Shown here in pieces: positions 17,301-32,300 of a stretch of DNA of 39,080 nt (position 1 is its first letter; every line of letters starts with the position of its first letter). Origin of the DNA: Lentisphaerae bacterium RIFOXYA12_FULL_48_11 (lineage in GTDB: Bacteria; Verrucomicrobiota; Kiritimatiellia; UBA8416; YA12-FULL-48-11). Below the pieces are notes generated by a model. That model had not been told where the DNA came from, ran no database searches, and was given only the letters and a program-made list of their open reading frames with translations. Location: assembly GCA_001804885.1 (NCBI GenBank), contig MHBM01000092.1, positions 3,824 to 42,903 of the forward strand, written 5' to 3'. The position numbers and the translations under genes are program-made.

Positions 17301-20300
17301 CGGCTGGTAATGGCGATATGATGATCATGGGGCGGCGTGATGCAACGCCCGAGTGGGGTTTGGATTTGTCGCAACTGGGTTTGTTCTCGGCTGCAGTTAA
17401 TAATATTTATGTTGGATATGACAACAATGGTGTTACCCGGAAAGGTTTGTTCACGTTAGCAGCTGGTTCGAACAACATTACTGCCGGTTCTGTTTATGTC
17501 GGGTGGTGTAACACTGCCGGTGGTGTTACAGGCCAGATGCTTATGGGGACTACAAATGTTCTGAATGTTGCCAACCTGTACCTTGGTTATGGCAAGGCGA
17601 ACGGAACACTGACATTCAAATCAGGCCTGACTAATCCGCAGGTCACAATAACCGGTACCAACGGAATACGAGGAAATGTTTATCTCGGCATATTTACCGT
17701 AAATGGCTCAGGAACACAGCCGACAGGTAATCTGATGATAGACGATGTTGGTTCGTCTATTTCTGCCAATCTTGATGAGCTGGTTCTTGGATCACTGCAA
17801 AATGCGGGAAATAGTACTACGGCCGGCGCATATGGAAATTTCACGTTTGGTGGCGGTATTGTTGATGTTAACACGATGGTCTTGGGACGAAATCTTGGGT
17901 ATACGCGAGGGGCTGGCCAGGGAGTTCTAACGATGAATGGCGGTGTACTCAATGTTTATTCGAATCTTGTACTGGCGCAGGGTAGTGTTGCAACAGGAAC
18001 CATATCCGGCACGCTTGTTCTTAACGGTGGTATAGCGAATATTTATACCAATATTCTTGATGGTGGCGGTACGTCGACTATCACGTTAAGCGGTGGTACG
18101 TTGGATATGCATACCAATAGCATCGGCAGTTCTGGTGCAATTATTGACACCCTTGTTTTCCAAAGCGGCACACTCATGAATGTCGCCGAGATCAATGCTG
18201 GTGGGGCGCTGGTTAAGACCACTTCAGGAACGCTGATAGTTGACGGGACAAATGATTTCACTGTTGCAATGATTGTAAGCAACGGCGTAATTAATATATC
18301 TGCCAGCGGTTTTGTTGCTTCCTGCACCAATATTACCGTTGGCACCAACGGCCAGTTTACCATACAGAACACCGGTAATGTGCTTAATGATAATGTTGTG
18401 ATTGATTTGCAGTCCGGCTCTGGTTACGGGGTTATGAACCTGTCTGCCAGTGTTAATGAGACCGTTGGCGTTCTGCTTTTTGACGGTGTTGCGCAGGTCG
18501 CTGGAACTTGGGGGTCGTCTGCAAGCGCTGCAGCGAATACCGATGATTCACGCTTCAGTGGGACTGGAATCCTGACGGTTTCAACGGGATCAAGTTCGTG
18601 GGATGTTGATGCGGGAGGAACCTGGAGCGTTGCGGCAAACTGGTTGAATAACTCAATTGCGCAGGGTGCTTTTTCAACAGCATATTTTACCAATGCCATT
18701 ACTGTCAACCGCGTGGTTACCCAGGACTATGCGACGCTGACTCTTGGTAATCTATTCTTTGGTTCTCCCGGTTATAACTGGACGATTACCAATAATCCGA
18801 TTTATCTGACGAATCTTGTGCCTCCTTTGATAACGGTGAACGCCAATACGGCTACGGTTGCATCAGTTATCGCTGGTGTTCAGGGAGTGACCAAGACAGG
18901 CTCAGGGAAGTTGATCCTTTCCGGTGCGAATACATACTATGGAATGACTACAATAGAGAATGGAGTCCTTGCCTTTGGTGCATCGGGTGTTCTGCCGTCA
19001 GGTACGGTCCTGACACTGGGAGACAGTGCGTCTGGCGCCAATGCCGGTACGTTGGACATGGCTGGTGGCAGTCAGACATTTGGGGGGTTGCAGACGACAG
19101 CTCCTTCAGCTGTCAATACCACGGTTACAAATAAGATTTTAAATCTTGCTGCAGGTCAGATTATGAATGTTGTGACCAATGCCTCCGGCAACACTGTCTA
19201 TCTCAACGAAGGTACACATCTTGAAGCTTCCGGGGGTGGTACAATGAATATTGTAACCACTAATGGTGACATGTGGATCATGGGGCGGCGTGGTTCTTCA
19301 CCCTACTGGGGAATGGATCTCTCGCAACTGGGTTCAGTCACGGCGGTCGTAAATAATATTTATATCGGATTTGATAACAATAATGTTGGTCGAGTGGGGC
19401 GGCTAACCTTGGCTGATGGCACCAACAGAATCACTGCCAGTGCAATGTATATCGGCCGGGCAGATCCGGCGGGTGGTGTACAGGGACAAGTATATATGGG
19501 GATCAGTAATGTGTTTAATGTCGCCAATCTATATCTGGGATATGGCAAGGCTGAAGGTCTTCTGACGTTCTCTTCCGGTTTGACCAATCCAAAATTGCTG
19601 CTTGCCGGTACCAACGGGATGCGGGCCAATGTATATCTTGGCAAGTTTAATCCAGGCGGGTCGGCTACGACGCCGACAGGCAACCTGATGATTACAAATG
19701 CCGGGTCCTCGATTGAAGCACAGATAAACGAGATGGCCCTTGGATCACTGGAAAATCATGGCAATACCAGTACGGCTGGTGGATACGGCAATTTCACATT
19801 CAATGCCGGCAGTGTGGATGTGAATAGCCTGATAATTGGTAGGAATATTGCCGCTTACACAAGGGGGTCGGGTATCGGAACGTTAACCATGAATGGCGGT
19901 GTTCTTAACGTGAATACGCAGTTTGCCCTTGCGTTGGGCAGTGTGCCGACTGGAACCATATCTGGCACGCTCATTCTTAACGATGGTATAGCAAACGTTT
20001 ACACAAACATTACGGCTGGAGACGGCACTTCTATTCTGACTTTGAGTGGTGGCACACTGGATATGCATGGCAACAGTATCGGCAGTGCAGCTACAAATAT
20101 CGGCACTCTCAATTTCCAGAGCGGCAAGCTTATGAATGTTGCGGGAATCAACGGCGGCGGCGCTTTGGTCAAGACCACGGCAGGCGCCCTGACGCTCTCA
20201 GGCACGAACACCTACAGCGGCTCGACGATCGTCAGTACCGGCAGGGTACAAATTGGAGTAGAGGGATCCGTCAATGCTGTCACAATACCCAACTATGGAT

Positions 20301-23300
20301 TTGAGAGTACGAATATCAGCACTTGGACATACTACACGGGAGTTCCGAGCGGTGTGAGTTGGAGTTTCAGCTCGGCGGGTATCGATCATAACTCCGGTAC
20401 ATGGTATCCCACGACCAGCGGCCATGAAGGAGTGCAGGCAGGGTTCATGCAGGGTAGCGGGACGATTTCGCAATCCCTAACCGTGAGTGTGGAGGGGCTT
20501 TATGCGATTACATTCCAGGCTGAGGGCCGAGGTGGAGCAATGGGACCGGATGGTGTCACTGTAAAGGTGGATGGGATTACTGTTGGGGTTTGGCCTGCTT
20601 CTGCGGTCAGTCAGTCGCAATGGCAGAACTATCTGGCCGTTGTCTACCTCACGGCCGCCAGCCACACGCTGGCATTTGCAGGCAATAATACCATAGGTGG
20701 GGACAAGAGTATTTGCATCGACAATGTGCAGATGTTCCAGCCTGTGAGTATCGGTACGCTGCCATCGTCCTCGGCCGTCAATCTTTCTGCTGGAGCTATG
20801 TTGGATTTGAGCGGTACGACGCAGACAATCGGATCCCTTGCTGGTTTGACAGGGTCGAGTGTCCTTAATATTGGGAATCTGGTAGTGGGTGGCGATGGCA
20901 CAACCACAACTTTCGCGGGTGAGATTTCAGGCGTTGGTAATCTGATCAAGATAGGAGCGGGTATCCTCAAAATTTCCGGAACAAACACCTACACTGGTAA
21001 TACAACAATAAGTAACGGTGTGCTTGATGTTGTTGGAATAGGGACGATTGGTTCCAGTACGAATATTACAGTTGAGACAGGCGCGCAGCTGGTTATAGAG
21101 AACGTCAGCGATGTGATCAATAACAGTGCCTCCGTTTGGTTGAATACCGGATCCACGATGTATCTGACCAATGGTGTGTCTGAAGTTGTGAGCAACCTGT
21201 ATCTGAATGGTGTGTTGCAGTCGTCCGGCATCTGGGGTTCGGCTGGCAGCGGAGCTCCTAATACGGATGGACATTTTACCGGACTTGGATTGTTAATGGT
21301 TGGTGTTACAAACAGTAGCGGGTCCTGGACGAACGATGCGAGTGGGGTATGGAGTACAGTTGGGAACTGGAATAACAGTATCATGCCGATCGGGTACGGG
21401 AAAACTGCAACTTTCGCCTGTACCATAACTGCAGACCGTACGGTTTCGGCGGATTATTCGACGTTGACGATTGGTAACCTGACGTTTGGGTCGGCAGGCA
21501 ATTACAACTGGATTCTCACCAACAACCAGGTGGTTCTGGCCGGTTCATCTACCCCGGCAATTAATGTTACTACGAAGAATGCCACTATAGCATCTGTGCT
21601 AAACGGAACGCAGGGATTCACAAAAACCGGTGCAGGATTGCTGATTCTTGGAAACGCCAACATTTTAACGGGAACGATTACAATAAGTGGCGGTTCAAGC
21701 AGTACTTTGTTTATTACAAATGATGTAAATCTTGGCTATTCAAGCAACCTTGTGATCAGTAACGGTACTTTCCGTGTTACCAATAACATTACTTTTAACA
21801 ATCGTACGATGACATTCGATTCTCCCGGAGGAGCGGTTAATATTGATCCAGGCAGTACATTGACTGTCACCAATTCTGTAACGGGTGGGGCTGCCTTGTA
21901 TAAGTATGGTCTTGGTACCTTTGTTCTGGCCAGTAATACGGTTCTAGGGAACCTGAATATATATACAGGAGCTGTAACTCTCGCTTCGACAGGTACCAAT
22001 ACTTTCTTGATTGCTTCCGTCTATGATGGAGCCAGGCTGAATATTGACGGTCGTACCACTTTGACAGATTTGAGGGTTGGTAATAATGCGGGTGACCGCA
22101 GCGTGGTAACGATAACGACCAATCTATACGGCAACCGCTTCAGGTTTGGGGATGTTCCTGACTCGGCAGGTGCGATCTACCAGACGGGCGGTGTGGTTAC
22201 GCAGTACGTCGCTGGTCCTACGGTCGATGATTTTACAATAGGCGATTACAGTAACAGTTTTGGCTACTATCAAATGGCGGGCGGTGCTTTGAATATCAGT
22301 GGTGTACTTTACATCGGCGGTGCTAACGGCAATACGGCTCCCTATGGCGGATGCGGGGTGTTTGACATGTCGGGCGGTAGCGTTCTGGTCAACTGGCTGG
22401 TGCCGGTCAGGTATGGTACAGGCCAGGCAGGGGTGTTGAATATCAGTGGTGGTACGATGAGCCTTGCGGGTGGTTACGATGTGCAGTGCCTACGCGCCGG
22501 AAATTATAACCAGGCGCTGATAAACATCATGAACAGCGGCGTGTTGAATTCTGCTACGAACAGCAGATCCTTTGACCTGATGAATGCATCGGGGAGTCAC
22601 ACTGGTATTGTCAATCTAGTCAATGGCGGTACGTTGATAGCCAACAGAATCTTTACCAGTGCTGCAGGTCAGACAATGTTTAATTTTAACGGAGGTGTTT
22701 TGCGGGCCAACCCGAATGGGGTCGGAACGTTGGGGCCGACGTTCCTGCAGGGGCTTACGGTATCAACCATTTATAGTAACGGGGCTGTTGTGGATTCTGG
22801 AACCAATTTGATAACAATTGGACAAGCCCTCAGTGCTCCATCGGGTTATGGGGTATCATCGATTGCAATTTCTGACTCCGGGTCAGGTTATATAGGTACG
22901 CCGATAGTTATTATTGGTGGCGGTTACGGAACAGGTGTTACTGCTATTGCGCAGGTTGACCTTGCCGCGGGTACTGTGACAAATATTCTGATTACAAGCG
23001 CTGGTTTTGGTTATCAGTCCGGCGATTCCCTGACGGTTACCTTGCGGGGTGGTGGTTGTCTGACGCCGGCAACGTTAGGTTCTGTTACGCTGGCTCAAAA
23101 TGCGAACAGGGGCGGGCTCATCAAGCTTGGTTCGGGCAGTTTGAACCTTACGAATATCTGTACTTATGGTGGTGCAACGATCGTAAGTAATGGGGCTCTT
23201 AGACTGTCAACAACCTCCAGGATTGCCAACAGCACCAATGTTACAATCGAATCCGGCGGGCAGGTAGTGATAGAGAATACAGGTAATGTTCTTTTTGATG

Positions 23301-26300
23301 CTGCTACTGTTGATGTGAAGACAGGCGGCAAACTATATCTTACCAATGGCGTGTTTGAAGTGGTTGGCGGATTCTATTCCAATGGTGTTCTCCAGACAGA
23401 GGGAACGTGGGGTAAGACTGGAAGTGGAGCGGCAAATACAAATGACGATTTCTTTGATGGGGCAGGGCTTCTCGTTGTTCTGGCCGGTGACGGGGTGTGG
23501 GGTGTTGACGCCGGCGGAAACTGGAGCGTGGCGGAGAATTGGACAAACAATGTAATCGCAGGTGGCGCTTCACGTACGGCATATTTCACCAATGCAGTGA
23601 CAGCCAGCCGGACGATCAATCAGAATATTGCGTCGTTGGCAGTTGGTAATATGTGGTTTAGTTCGTCCGGGGCTTACGACTGGGTGGTCACGAATAACCA
23701 GATTTATCTGACTAATTCCACTGTCCCATCCATAGTAGTAAGCAATAATTCGGCGACTCTTGCGATTCCTCTCGATGGCATGCAGGGCTTTATGAAGTCA
23801 GGTACCGGTACCTTGATGTTGTCTAATGCAAATATATATGCAGGGCCCACGATTGTAAGTGACGGCACATTACGGCTGATGCCGTTTACGAATGGATTGT
23901 ACGAAGGGATGATTATTCAGACTGGTATGAATACAACGGCGTCCAATCCTGCAACAAATATTACTTTGACGGTACGACTGGGAAATACAAATCTCAAGCC
24001 GCCATGGGGCGATTACAATACCTGGATTTATACCGGTTATATTGTCAATATTGATCCCACTAATGTGACGTGGACATTTGCGGAAAATATTGATGATGTC
24101 ACCTTGCTGAAGATTGACGGGAACACGGTGTTGAATAATGGCTCATGGAATGTTCCTACAAAAGCAAATTATACTCTTACACCAGGTCATCATGTATATG
24201 AATTAAGAATGTACAATGGTGCCGGCGGCGCAGGCTACACCGACCAGGGTTGGCTGAATAATCACATGGGTATCTGCTATGACCCCCAGGGGCGAAATAT
24301 CGACAATCCTGACTTTTTTCAGTACATGACTGATCCTGGTGACGGAAGTTTATTCTCGCTGACAAATCGGACGATTTTACCGCGCGATACGGCTCTGTTC
24401 GTGGCAAATGGCAAGGTTTTTGATTTCAATGGTGCCGCTCAAGCGCTGGGTTCGTTGTCGGATTATGGTGGTGGTGGCGGACTGGTAACCAACAGCGAAA
24501 GCTGGATGGTCAGGATGGTTGTCGGTTCCGATGATACCTCGACAACGTTCTCCGGGGTTATCGGTGTTTCCAATTCGTTTACCAAGGTTGGTAATGGCGT
24601 TCTTGGCCTTGCCGGAGTGAATACTTACATTGGGGAAACATGGGTTAAGAAAGGGATTCTGGATATCAGGCCTACGGGTTCGATCCTGACAAGTACGAGT
24701 ATTGTTGTCGATGCCGGGGCCCAATTGACCATACAGAATACAGTAGATGCGCTTAACGACAGCGTAACAGTATTCCTGAAATCCGGAGCCGTGAACGGTA
24801 AGATATATCTTACCAACACCCTCGTTGAAGTTGTGGGTTGGTTGATATTTGACGGTGAAGGGCAGACCGCCGGTACCTGGGGCGCTACAGGAAGTGGCGC
24901 AACGTATATAGATGACAATTATTTCAGTGGCGACGGAATATTGTCTGTAGGGATGGGATCCACGACCACTAATGATGGCTCGTGGGCGGTGAATGCCGGG
25001 GGAAGCTGGAAGAATCCCATGAACTGGACCAACAATATTATTGCCTGGGGCGTCGACAAGACTGCGTATTTCACAAATGCCATAACTGGTGATCGCGTTG
25101 TGACAAATTTCTATTCCATGCTGGAAATCGGGAACCTGACATTTGGATCTCCGAAAAACTGGACGATTACTAACAGCTCAATTCTACTGACCAATACGGC
25201 AGCATTCTCGACTATTACGGTTAATAATAACACGGCCTATATTCTCTCTACGCTTACAGGTTCGCAGGGGTTCCGAAAGGCTGGGGGAGGAGTGCTTGTT
25301 CTCGGGGCTGACAATACAATTACAGGAGCTATTACAACTAACAGTGCAGGTACTTTGCAGATTGGAAACGGTGGAACGACAGGATCAATTATTGGCGATA
25401 TTGCCAATGCCGGCACTCTTGGGTTCAGCTATTCCGATAACAAGATATTTACAAACCAGATTATTTCGTCTGCTAGTGCTAAATTCTATAAAGACGGTGA
25501 CGGTACTCTCACGTTTACCTTTCCTGGACCCACGATAATGGCGTCAGCCGGCGGAAATGATACATATGTCATAAGAAGAGGTGGTGTGGTTTATGGTGAT
25601 GGTCCTGGTTCAAGTACTATTGTGACGGGTGAAGTTGTCGTTGGTAATTCCACCTCTTATTCCACCTTCCTGGACATCAGTAACGGGACGCATAACATTT
25701 CGGGCTCGTTGACGCTTGGAAAGGCAACCGGCCCGGGTGTGGTCTCGGCGGCGGCCACGCTTTATAATGGAACACTCAACTTGGGTACGCTTTCACTATT
25801 GACTGCTGGAGCGACAAACGTTACGGCCACGTTCAGCATGATTGATGGCGCGTTGAATCTTGGAAGCAGCGATCGTAACGGATACGGCGCCATGACAACA
25901 AATGGTTCTATATTCTCGACGGCGCGGGTCCTGCTTTCTGGCGGTACAATTGGGCCTGCCACGAATTATGTTGGTCTGCCTGTAGCCATTATTATTACAA
26001 ACAGTCCCGGTGCTGGAAATGTGATTTTCAGGGCGGCGGATACAAACGGCAATCCGCAGCCTGTTACTGTATTTGGCGGGCTGTCTGGCCCTGGGACTCT
26101 GATAAAGACAGGTGCTGGGACGCTTCATCTCTGTGATACAAATATCAATTATACTGGAAACACCACGCTCAGTAATGGAACGGTAACATTAGACAGCGTT
26201 TCAATAACTGGTTCAGTTACGCTTGTGTCCGGGACGACTCTGGCGCTGCCTGGCGGATTACGCGGGGAATATTATAATATCGCGCCTCAGAATGTTGGGA

Positions 26301-29300
26301 ACATGAATCCTGACTTTGTTTCTTTGACTGCTCTGAACACCCATCTTGATTCGAAACGTATAGGACTGCTCTCTCGAAGCGGCAACAATGGTGTGTATTT
26401 CTTTGATAACAACAATAATGCCGGGGCGTTGTTCCCGACACCTTATAATCTGCCAAATACTGTTAATATTGAGTTCCGGTGGATAGGGAAATTCAATGCA
26501 CCGGTCACTGGAGGTTATACATTCTATACGGCCAGTGATGATTGCAGCATGCTGTGGATTGATGGCGGTGTGGTTGTCAACAACAACTACTTTCAGGGTG
26601 TAACTGAAAGAGCAGGTACGACAAATCTGACGGCCGGACTGCACGATATTGTGATGGCTTTCTGCCATGGAGGCGGTGGCTGGGGTATGAACGTAAGCGT
26701 CACGGTTCCTGGCGGATCAAAGCAATATATGCCCAATACCATGCTTTATTATGGTTCAGGTTCAACAATAGGATCATTGAGCGGGGCGGCCGGCAGCCTT
26801 GTTTCCATAACGAATGACCAGTTGACTATTCGCCAGGTTGCTGAGGGAACTTTCTCGGGAACGGTTGCCGGGGTAAATGCCACAATAATCAAATCCGGCA
26901 ATGCAAAGTTGACGCTGACAGCTGCTAATACTTTTGACGGATTTATAATTGTCAGTAACGGCGTATTGAATCTAGCTGATTCCGGTACGCTTGGTATTTG
27001 CCGTGACATCACGGTTGAACCCGGTGCTGTTCTGATGTTGGAGAATACGGGCGATGTAATCAATGATAGTGCAGTGTTGAAACTGAAGTCTTCAGGCTCG
27101 TACGGCAAACTGTACCTGACCAATGGCGCCAATGAAACGGTTGCGCAGTTATATTTGAATGGGGTTGCCCAGGCGCCTGGAACATGGGGAAAGACCGGGA
27201 GCGGTGCTGCCAATATCAATGATAACTATTTTGACGGTCCTGCATCTCCCGGCGTATTGACTGTTATAGGCCAGGGTGATAGCGCGTGGAGTTATGACGG
27301 GAATGGCGACTGGACGGTCGCCTCCAACTGGACAAACAACAATATTGCTTATGGGGCGGGTGTAACTGCTTACTTTACCAATACCATTACCGGTAGTTGG
27401 ACTGTTAATCAGAATTATACGCCGCTTGTTATCGGTAACATGTATTTCAATCCGTCCGGTTCGTACAACTGGACGGTTGCGAATAACAGTATTTATCTTA
27501 CGAATGCCGCTGCCACTCCTGCAATTACAGTTGCTGCAAACACGGCGACCTTGAGCTCAATCCTCAACGGCGTGCAGGGTTTAAGCAAGCAGGGCAATGG
27601 AACTCTTGTTCTTTCTGGTGCCAATACATTCACGGGCGGTGTTGCCGTCAGCGGCGGTACCCTGTACATAGGTGCAAATAATAATCTCGGCATATCGAGC
27701 AACCTGCTTACTCTGTCTGGCAGTACGCTTGAGATTACAAACACATTTACATTTTCGCATCCTGTGACGGTTTACAATACCGGCAATATCATGGTTGACA
27801 CAAATTCTGCACTGACCATTACGAATACGTTTATTGTCACCACCAATGGCACATTGCTTAAAACCGGTCCCGGCATGCTCATTATCACGAACGTGGTGGC
27901 GAACAGGGATTATTTCTACGGCAGTTCAGTGATCCTGAGTAACGGTACGCTGATACTAGGCCCGAACGTGGCCAATACGGTTGGTAACATCAGGATACAG
28001 ACCAACACAACCTTCAGGATGATCGGTAATGATTTCATACAGAATAATTCAGTGATTACGCTCAATGGCGGTCTGTTTGATGTGTTCCGCAGTGGTGACG
28101 CCATAGGCTATTTCACCGGAGATGGCGCTGTTTCTAATTCCAGCAGAATTCTCATGACCGGAACAACGACGAATTATTATTTCGATGGCCAAATGCTCGG
28201 TGCTGGCGGCTTTTATCTGATGAATGGACCGGGCGCTTTCTATCCCAGGGCGGTAAATACGAATTTCCAGGGTGATATTGTTATTAATCCTGGTGGAGGG
28301 CTGATTCTCACGAATGGCTATATGTTCACAAATACCATTATTGCAGTTAATACCAATGATGCGTTGGTTCTGATGAACGACACGACGTGGAAATTCGGTG
28401 GATTATCCGGTTCGGCAACCTTGGGGTTGACCAATACGGCCGGTGATCCGATAACTATGATTGTAGGTAATAACAGTTCCAATGTTGCTTTTATGGGATT
28501 ACTTACAGGACCTGGTTCGCTCGTCAAGACCGGTAGCTGCATGCAGTATCTTTCGGGAACCAATATGACATTTACCGGTAATACTGCTGTTAACGGCGGT
28601 GTTCTTGCCTTGGATAGTGTAGCGCTTACGGGCGCCGTATCCATCACTGACGGTGGTGTGTTGATGATTTCGGGTGGTGGTTTGCGCGGTGAATATTATA
28701 ATTCGGGCTATATCATGCCTGTTACAAGTGATTTCAATACGTTGAGTTCTCTCAGCAACCATCTTGCCTCCCAGAAGATTGCGGTAGTGGCAAGGAGCAG
28801 GAGAGCTGGTGTTAACTTTGACTTTGGAAGTGGTGGTGCAACGTTCCCATGGCCTTACAATGTGAGTTGCATAAACATGGAGGCGCGCTGGACCGGCAAT
28901 TTCTATGCGCCTGTCGATGGAGACTACACATTCTTCACCAGCAGTGATGACGGCAGCCAGCTGTGGATTGACGGCGGTCTGGTTGTGAATAACAACAATT
29001 ACCAGGGTGTAACGGAGAAATGGGGTGTGACAAATCTCACGACGGGCCTTCATGATATCACTGTTGCGTTCTACCAGGGTGGTGGCGGCTATGGGATCTA
29101 TGCTGACGTTACAATTCCCGGCCAGGTTAAGCAGAGGCTTCCGAATTCACTACTGTCGTTCGGAACTAGTACAATAATAGGTACACTCAGTGGAACGGCT
29201 GGCAGTACACTGGGTGTAACCAATGACACCCTGATCATCAACCAAGGTACGGACCAGGCGTTTTACGGCAAAATTACAGGTACAAATGCCGTGATTGTAA

Positions 29301-32300
29301 AGACCGGACCTGCGGTGTTGACACTCGGCGGAACCAATCTGTTTATGGGTCGGATGGGTGTTACCAATGGACTGCTGGTTGCCACTAATGGCCTGGCTTT
29401 AGGGGATATAGCGCCAATGGAACTGGCTGATGTGGCTGGTGTTGGATTGAGGATCGACACGGGTGAAATCATGGGTTCCCTCGAAGGTGGTGGTTGGGCC
29501 GGTGGCAATGTTGATCTTGGTGCCAATATGCTCATTGCCGGCGGCAATAACAGCAATACGACATTCAGCGGAGTATTATCTGGTGTCGGAGGGACCTTCT
29601 GTAAGGCCGGTACTGGGGTCATGGTTCTGACAAGAACCAACACATACAGTGGCTCGACGATTGTCAGTAACGGTACTCTTGATTTGACATCTTCTGCTTC
29701 AATATTTGACTCAACGAATATTATTGTTTCTGCTGGTGCACAGTTGACCATGCAGAACACCGACGATGTGATTACCAATGCTGCCGAAGTTACGCTCAGA
29801 TCTTCTGGTTCGTTGTATGGTAAGCTGTATCTGACAAATTCGGTAAATGAGACGGTGATGGCCCTGTATTTTGACGATGAAATGCAGCCGTCTGGTACCT
29901 GGGGTGCAACTGGGAGCGGTGCTGCTCATACGAATGATGACAGGTTTGCCGGTTCAGGCATCCTGACCGTTACGATTGGGTCAATGGATATTGCCGATGG
30001 TTCATGGGGGGTTGATGACAGCGGGAAATGGAATACGCGCGCAGACTGGGTGAATGAAACGATTGCATACGGAGCCAGTCGCACGGCTTATTTCACCAAT
30101 GCCATAACCGCCGATCGTGTCGTAACCAACAGGTATAGTCCGCTGCCGATAGGAACCATAGTCTTCGATTCTCCAAATGGTTTCAATTGGAACATTGTGA
30201 GCAATACTATCACGATGACAAATACAACCTCGGATATGCCGATAATTACGGTCAATTCTGCAACAGCCAGTGTGGCATCCGTGCTTTCAGGGGCGCAGGG
30301 TTTCATTAAGTACGGTGCAGGTGTTCTGAGCCTGTCTGGTGACAGCCTCTATTCGGGGCCGACCGTTGTCAGTAACGGGACGTTACGCTTGATGGCTGGT
30401 TTGTATGGATTGTATGAGGCGCGAGTTGCGGGTGTCTTTGATGTAACTACACCCAACCCCATGACGAACATAGTGTTTGGAACGCCTATGGCGCATACAA
30501 CTGCCGGGTGGGGGATAAATGAAACATGGATTTATACCGGATATATCAGGAATCCTGAATCCACGAATGTAACTTGGACGTTTGTGGAAAATATTGATGA
30601 CTACTCAAGGCTTGTAATCGATTCAACCACGATACTTAACAACAACAGCTGGAATACCATCACCAAGGCCAACTATACGTTAACGCCTGGATATCACTGG
30701 TTTGAGTTCAGGTTGGGTAATGGTGCCGGGCCTGGTGGTTTGAATTATACTACAGGCTGGCTTGGTCCCAGTATTGGTTTTGGATATGATCCGCTGGGTC
30801 GTGATGATACGAATGCTACAAATTATCAGGTACTGAGTGATACCGGTGATGGGAGTTTTCTGTCGTTGACCAATATTGCCAGCCGCCAGATTCTTCCAAT
30901 GAGTAATGATGTTTATGTTGCGTCCGGAAGCACCTTGGAACTTATTGGTGCAAGGCCATATCTCGGTGCTTTGGGTGGTGATGGCAATGTGATCCTCGAT
31001 GTAGGCAGCATGCTGACCAATGGTGTCAATGACAGTTCCACCAACTTTGATGGCATTATTTCTGGAGCCGGGTCTTTGTCAAAAATGGGCACGGGAGAAT
31101 GGTCGCTTAACGGGGTAAATACGTATACAGGTTCAACATTGATAGCTGCTGGCAATCTTCTTCTTGGCGGAGGAGGGGCTCTTGCCGGTACTACAAATGT
31201 GACCATTAATACGGGTGCTCAGTTGCGGATCAATAATGCTGGCGGCGCGCTGTATGACGGTGCAGTTATTTTCCTGAATTCGAATGGGACGGATTATGCT
31301 GAAATCAGATTAAACCCGGGCGTGGATGAGGAAGTCGAGAGCCTGTATATCGGTGGTGTGCTGCAACAGTCTGGAACCTGGGGTGCCTCTGGAAGCGGTG
31401 CAAAATACACTAATGACAATTTCTTCGTAGGGGATGGAATTCTTTCGGTTAATGCTGGTGGTATACCTCCGGTTGCTGATGGCTCCTGGAATGTGGATGC
31501 CAGTGGCAGGTGGTGGACTGCGAGAAATTGGACAAACCAGGTGATAGCATACGGTGCGGGTAGTACGGCATATTTCACCAACGCAATAACTGCCACCAGG
31601 ACTGTAACCAATCCGTACACTAATGCGTTGCCGATCGGTAATCTGGTGTTTAGTACGCCCGCTGGTCTCAATGACTGGATTGTTACAAATAACTGGCTCA
31701 ACCTGACGAGTTCCGTCACGCCGGTAATCATGGTCGCCACGAATACTGCATATATATATTCCGCCGTCACCGGCGACGTTGGCCTGATCAAGGACGGGCT
31801 GGGCAGGCTGGAATTGCTGAACAGTAATAATCTTTGGTCAGGATGGACCACGGTGACCGCAGGCTACCTGAAAGTGTTCATTCCTTATCCGGCAACAAGT
31901 CCATCAAAGTTTGCGACGGCTGGAATAAGCACATATACCGGTTCAACGTTTGATTTCTATGTGCCGACGAATACCAGTTACAGGGCTCTGAATGCCATAG
32001 CCTGCAAGTACATCAGCGGAAACGGTACTATTGTCAAATCTGGTGCGGGTCTGTTGGAACTCTCGGCGAATACCAACGGTACTGTGATCGATATGACCGG
32101 TGGCTTGATAGATATACAGGAAGGAACTTTGCGAAATGGAACTTACGACAACATCAGCTGGGTTTCAAATTATGCGTCACTGAATATCGGCGCTTCCGGT
32201 GTCTTTGATATCAGGGAGAATGGTAACAGGGTTTATGTCGATGCCTTGACCGGCTCGGGGCAGATCAATAATAGCTCCACTGAAAAGCCGTACCTGTATG

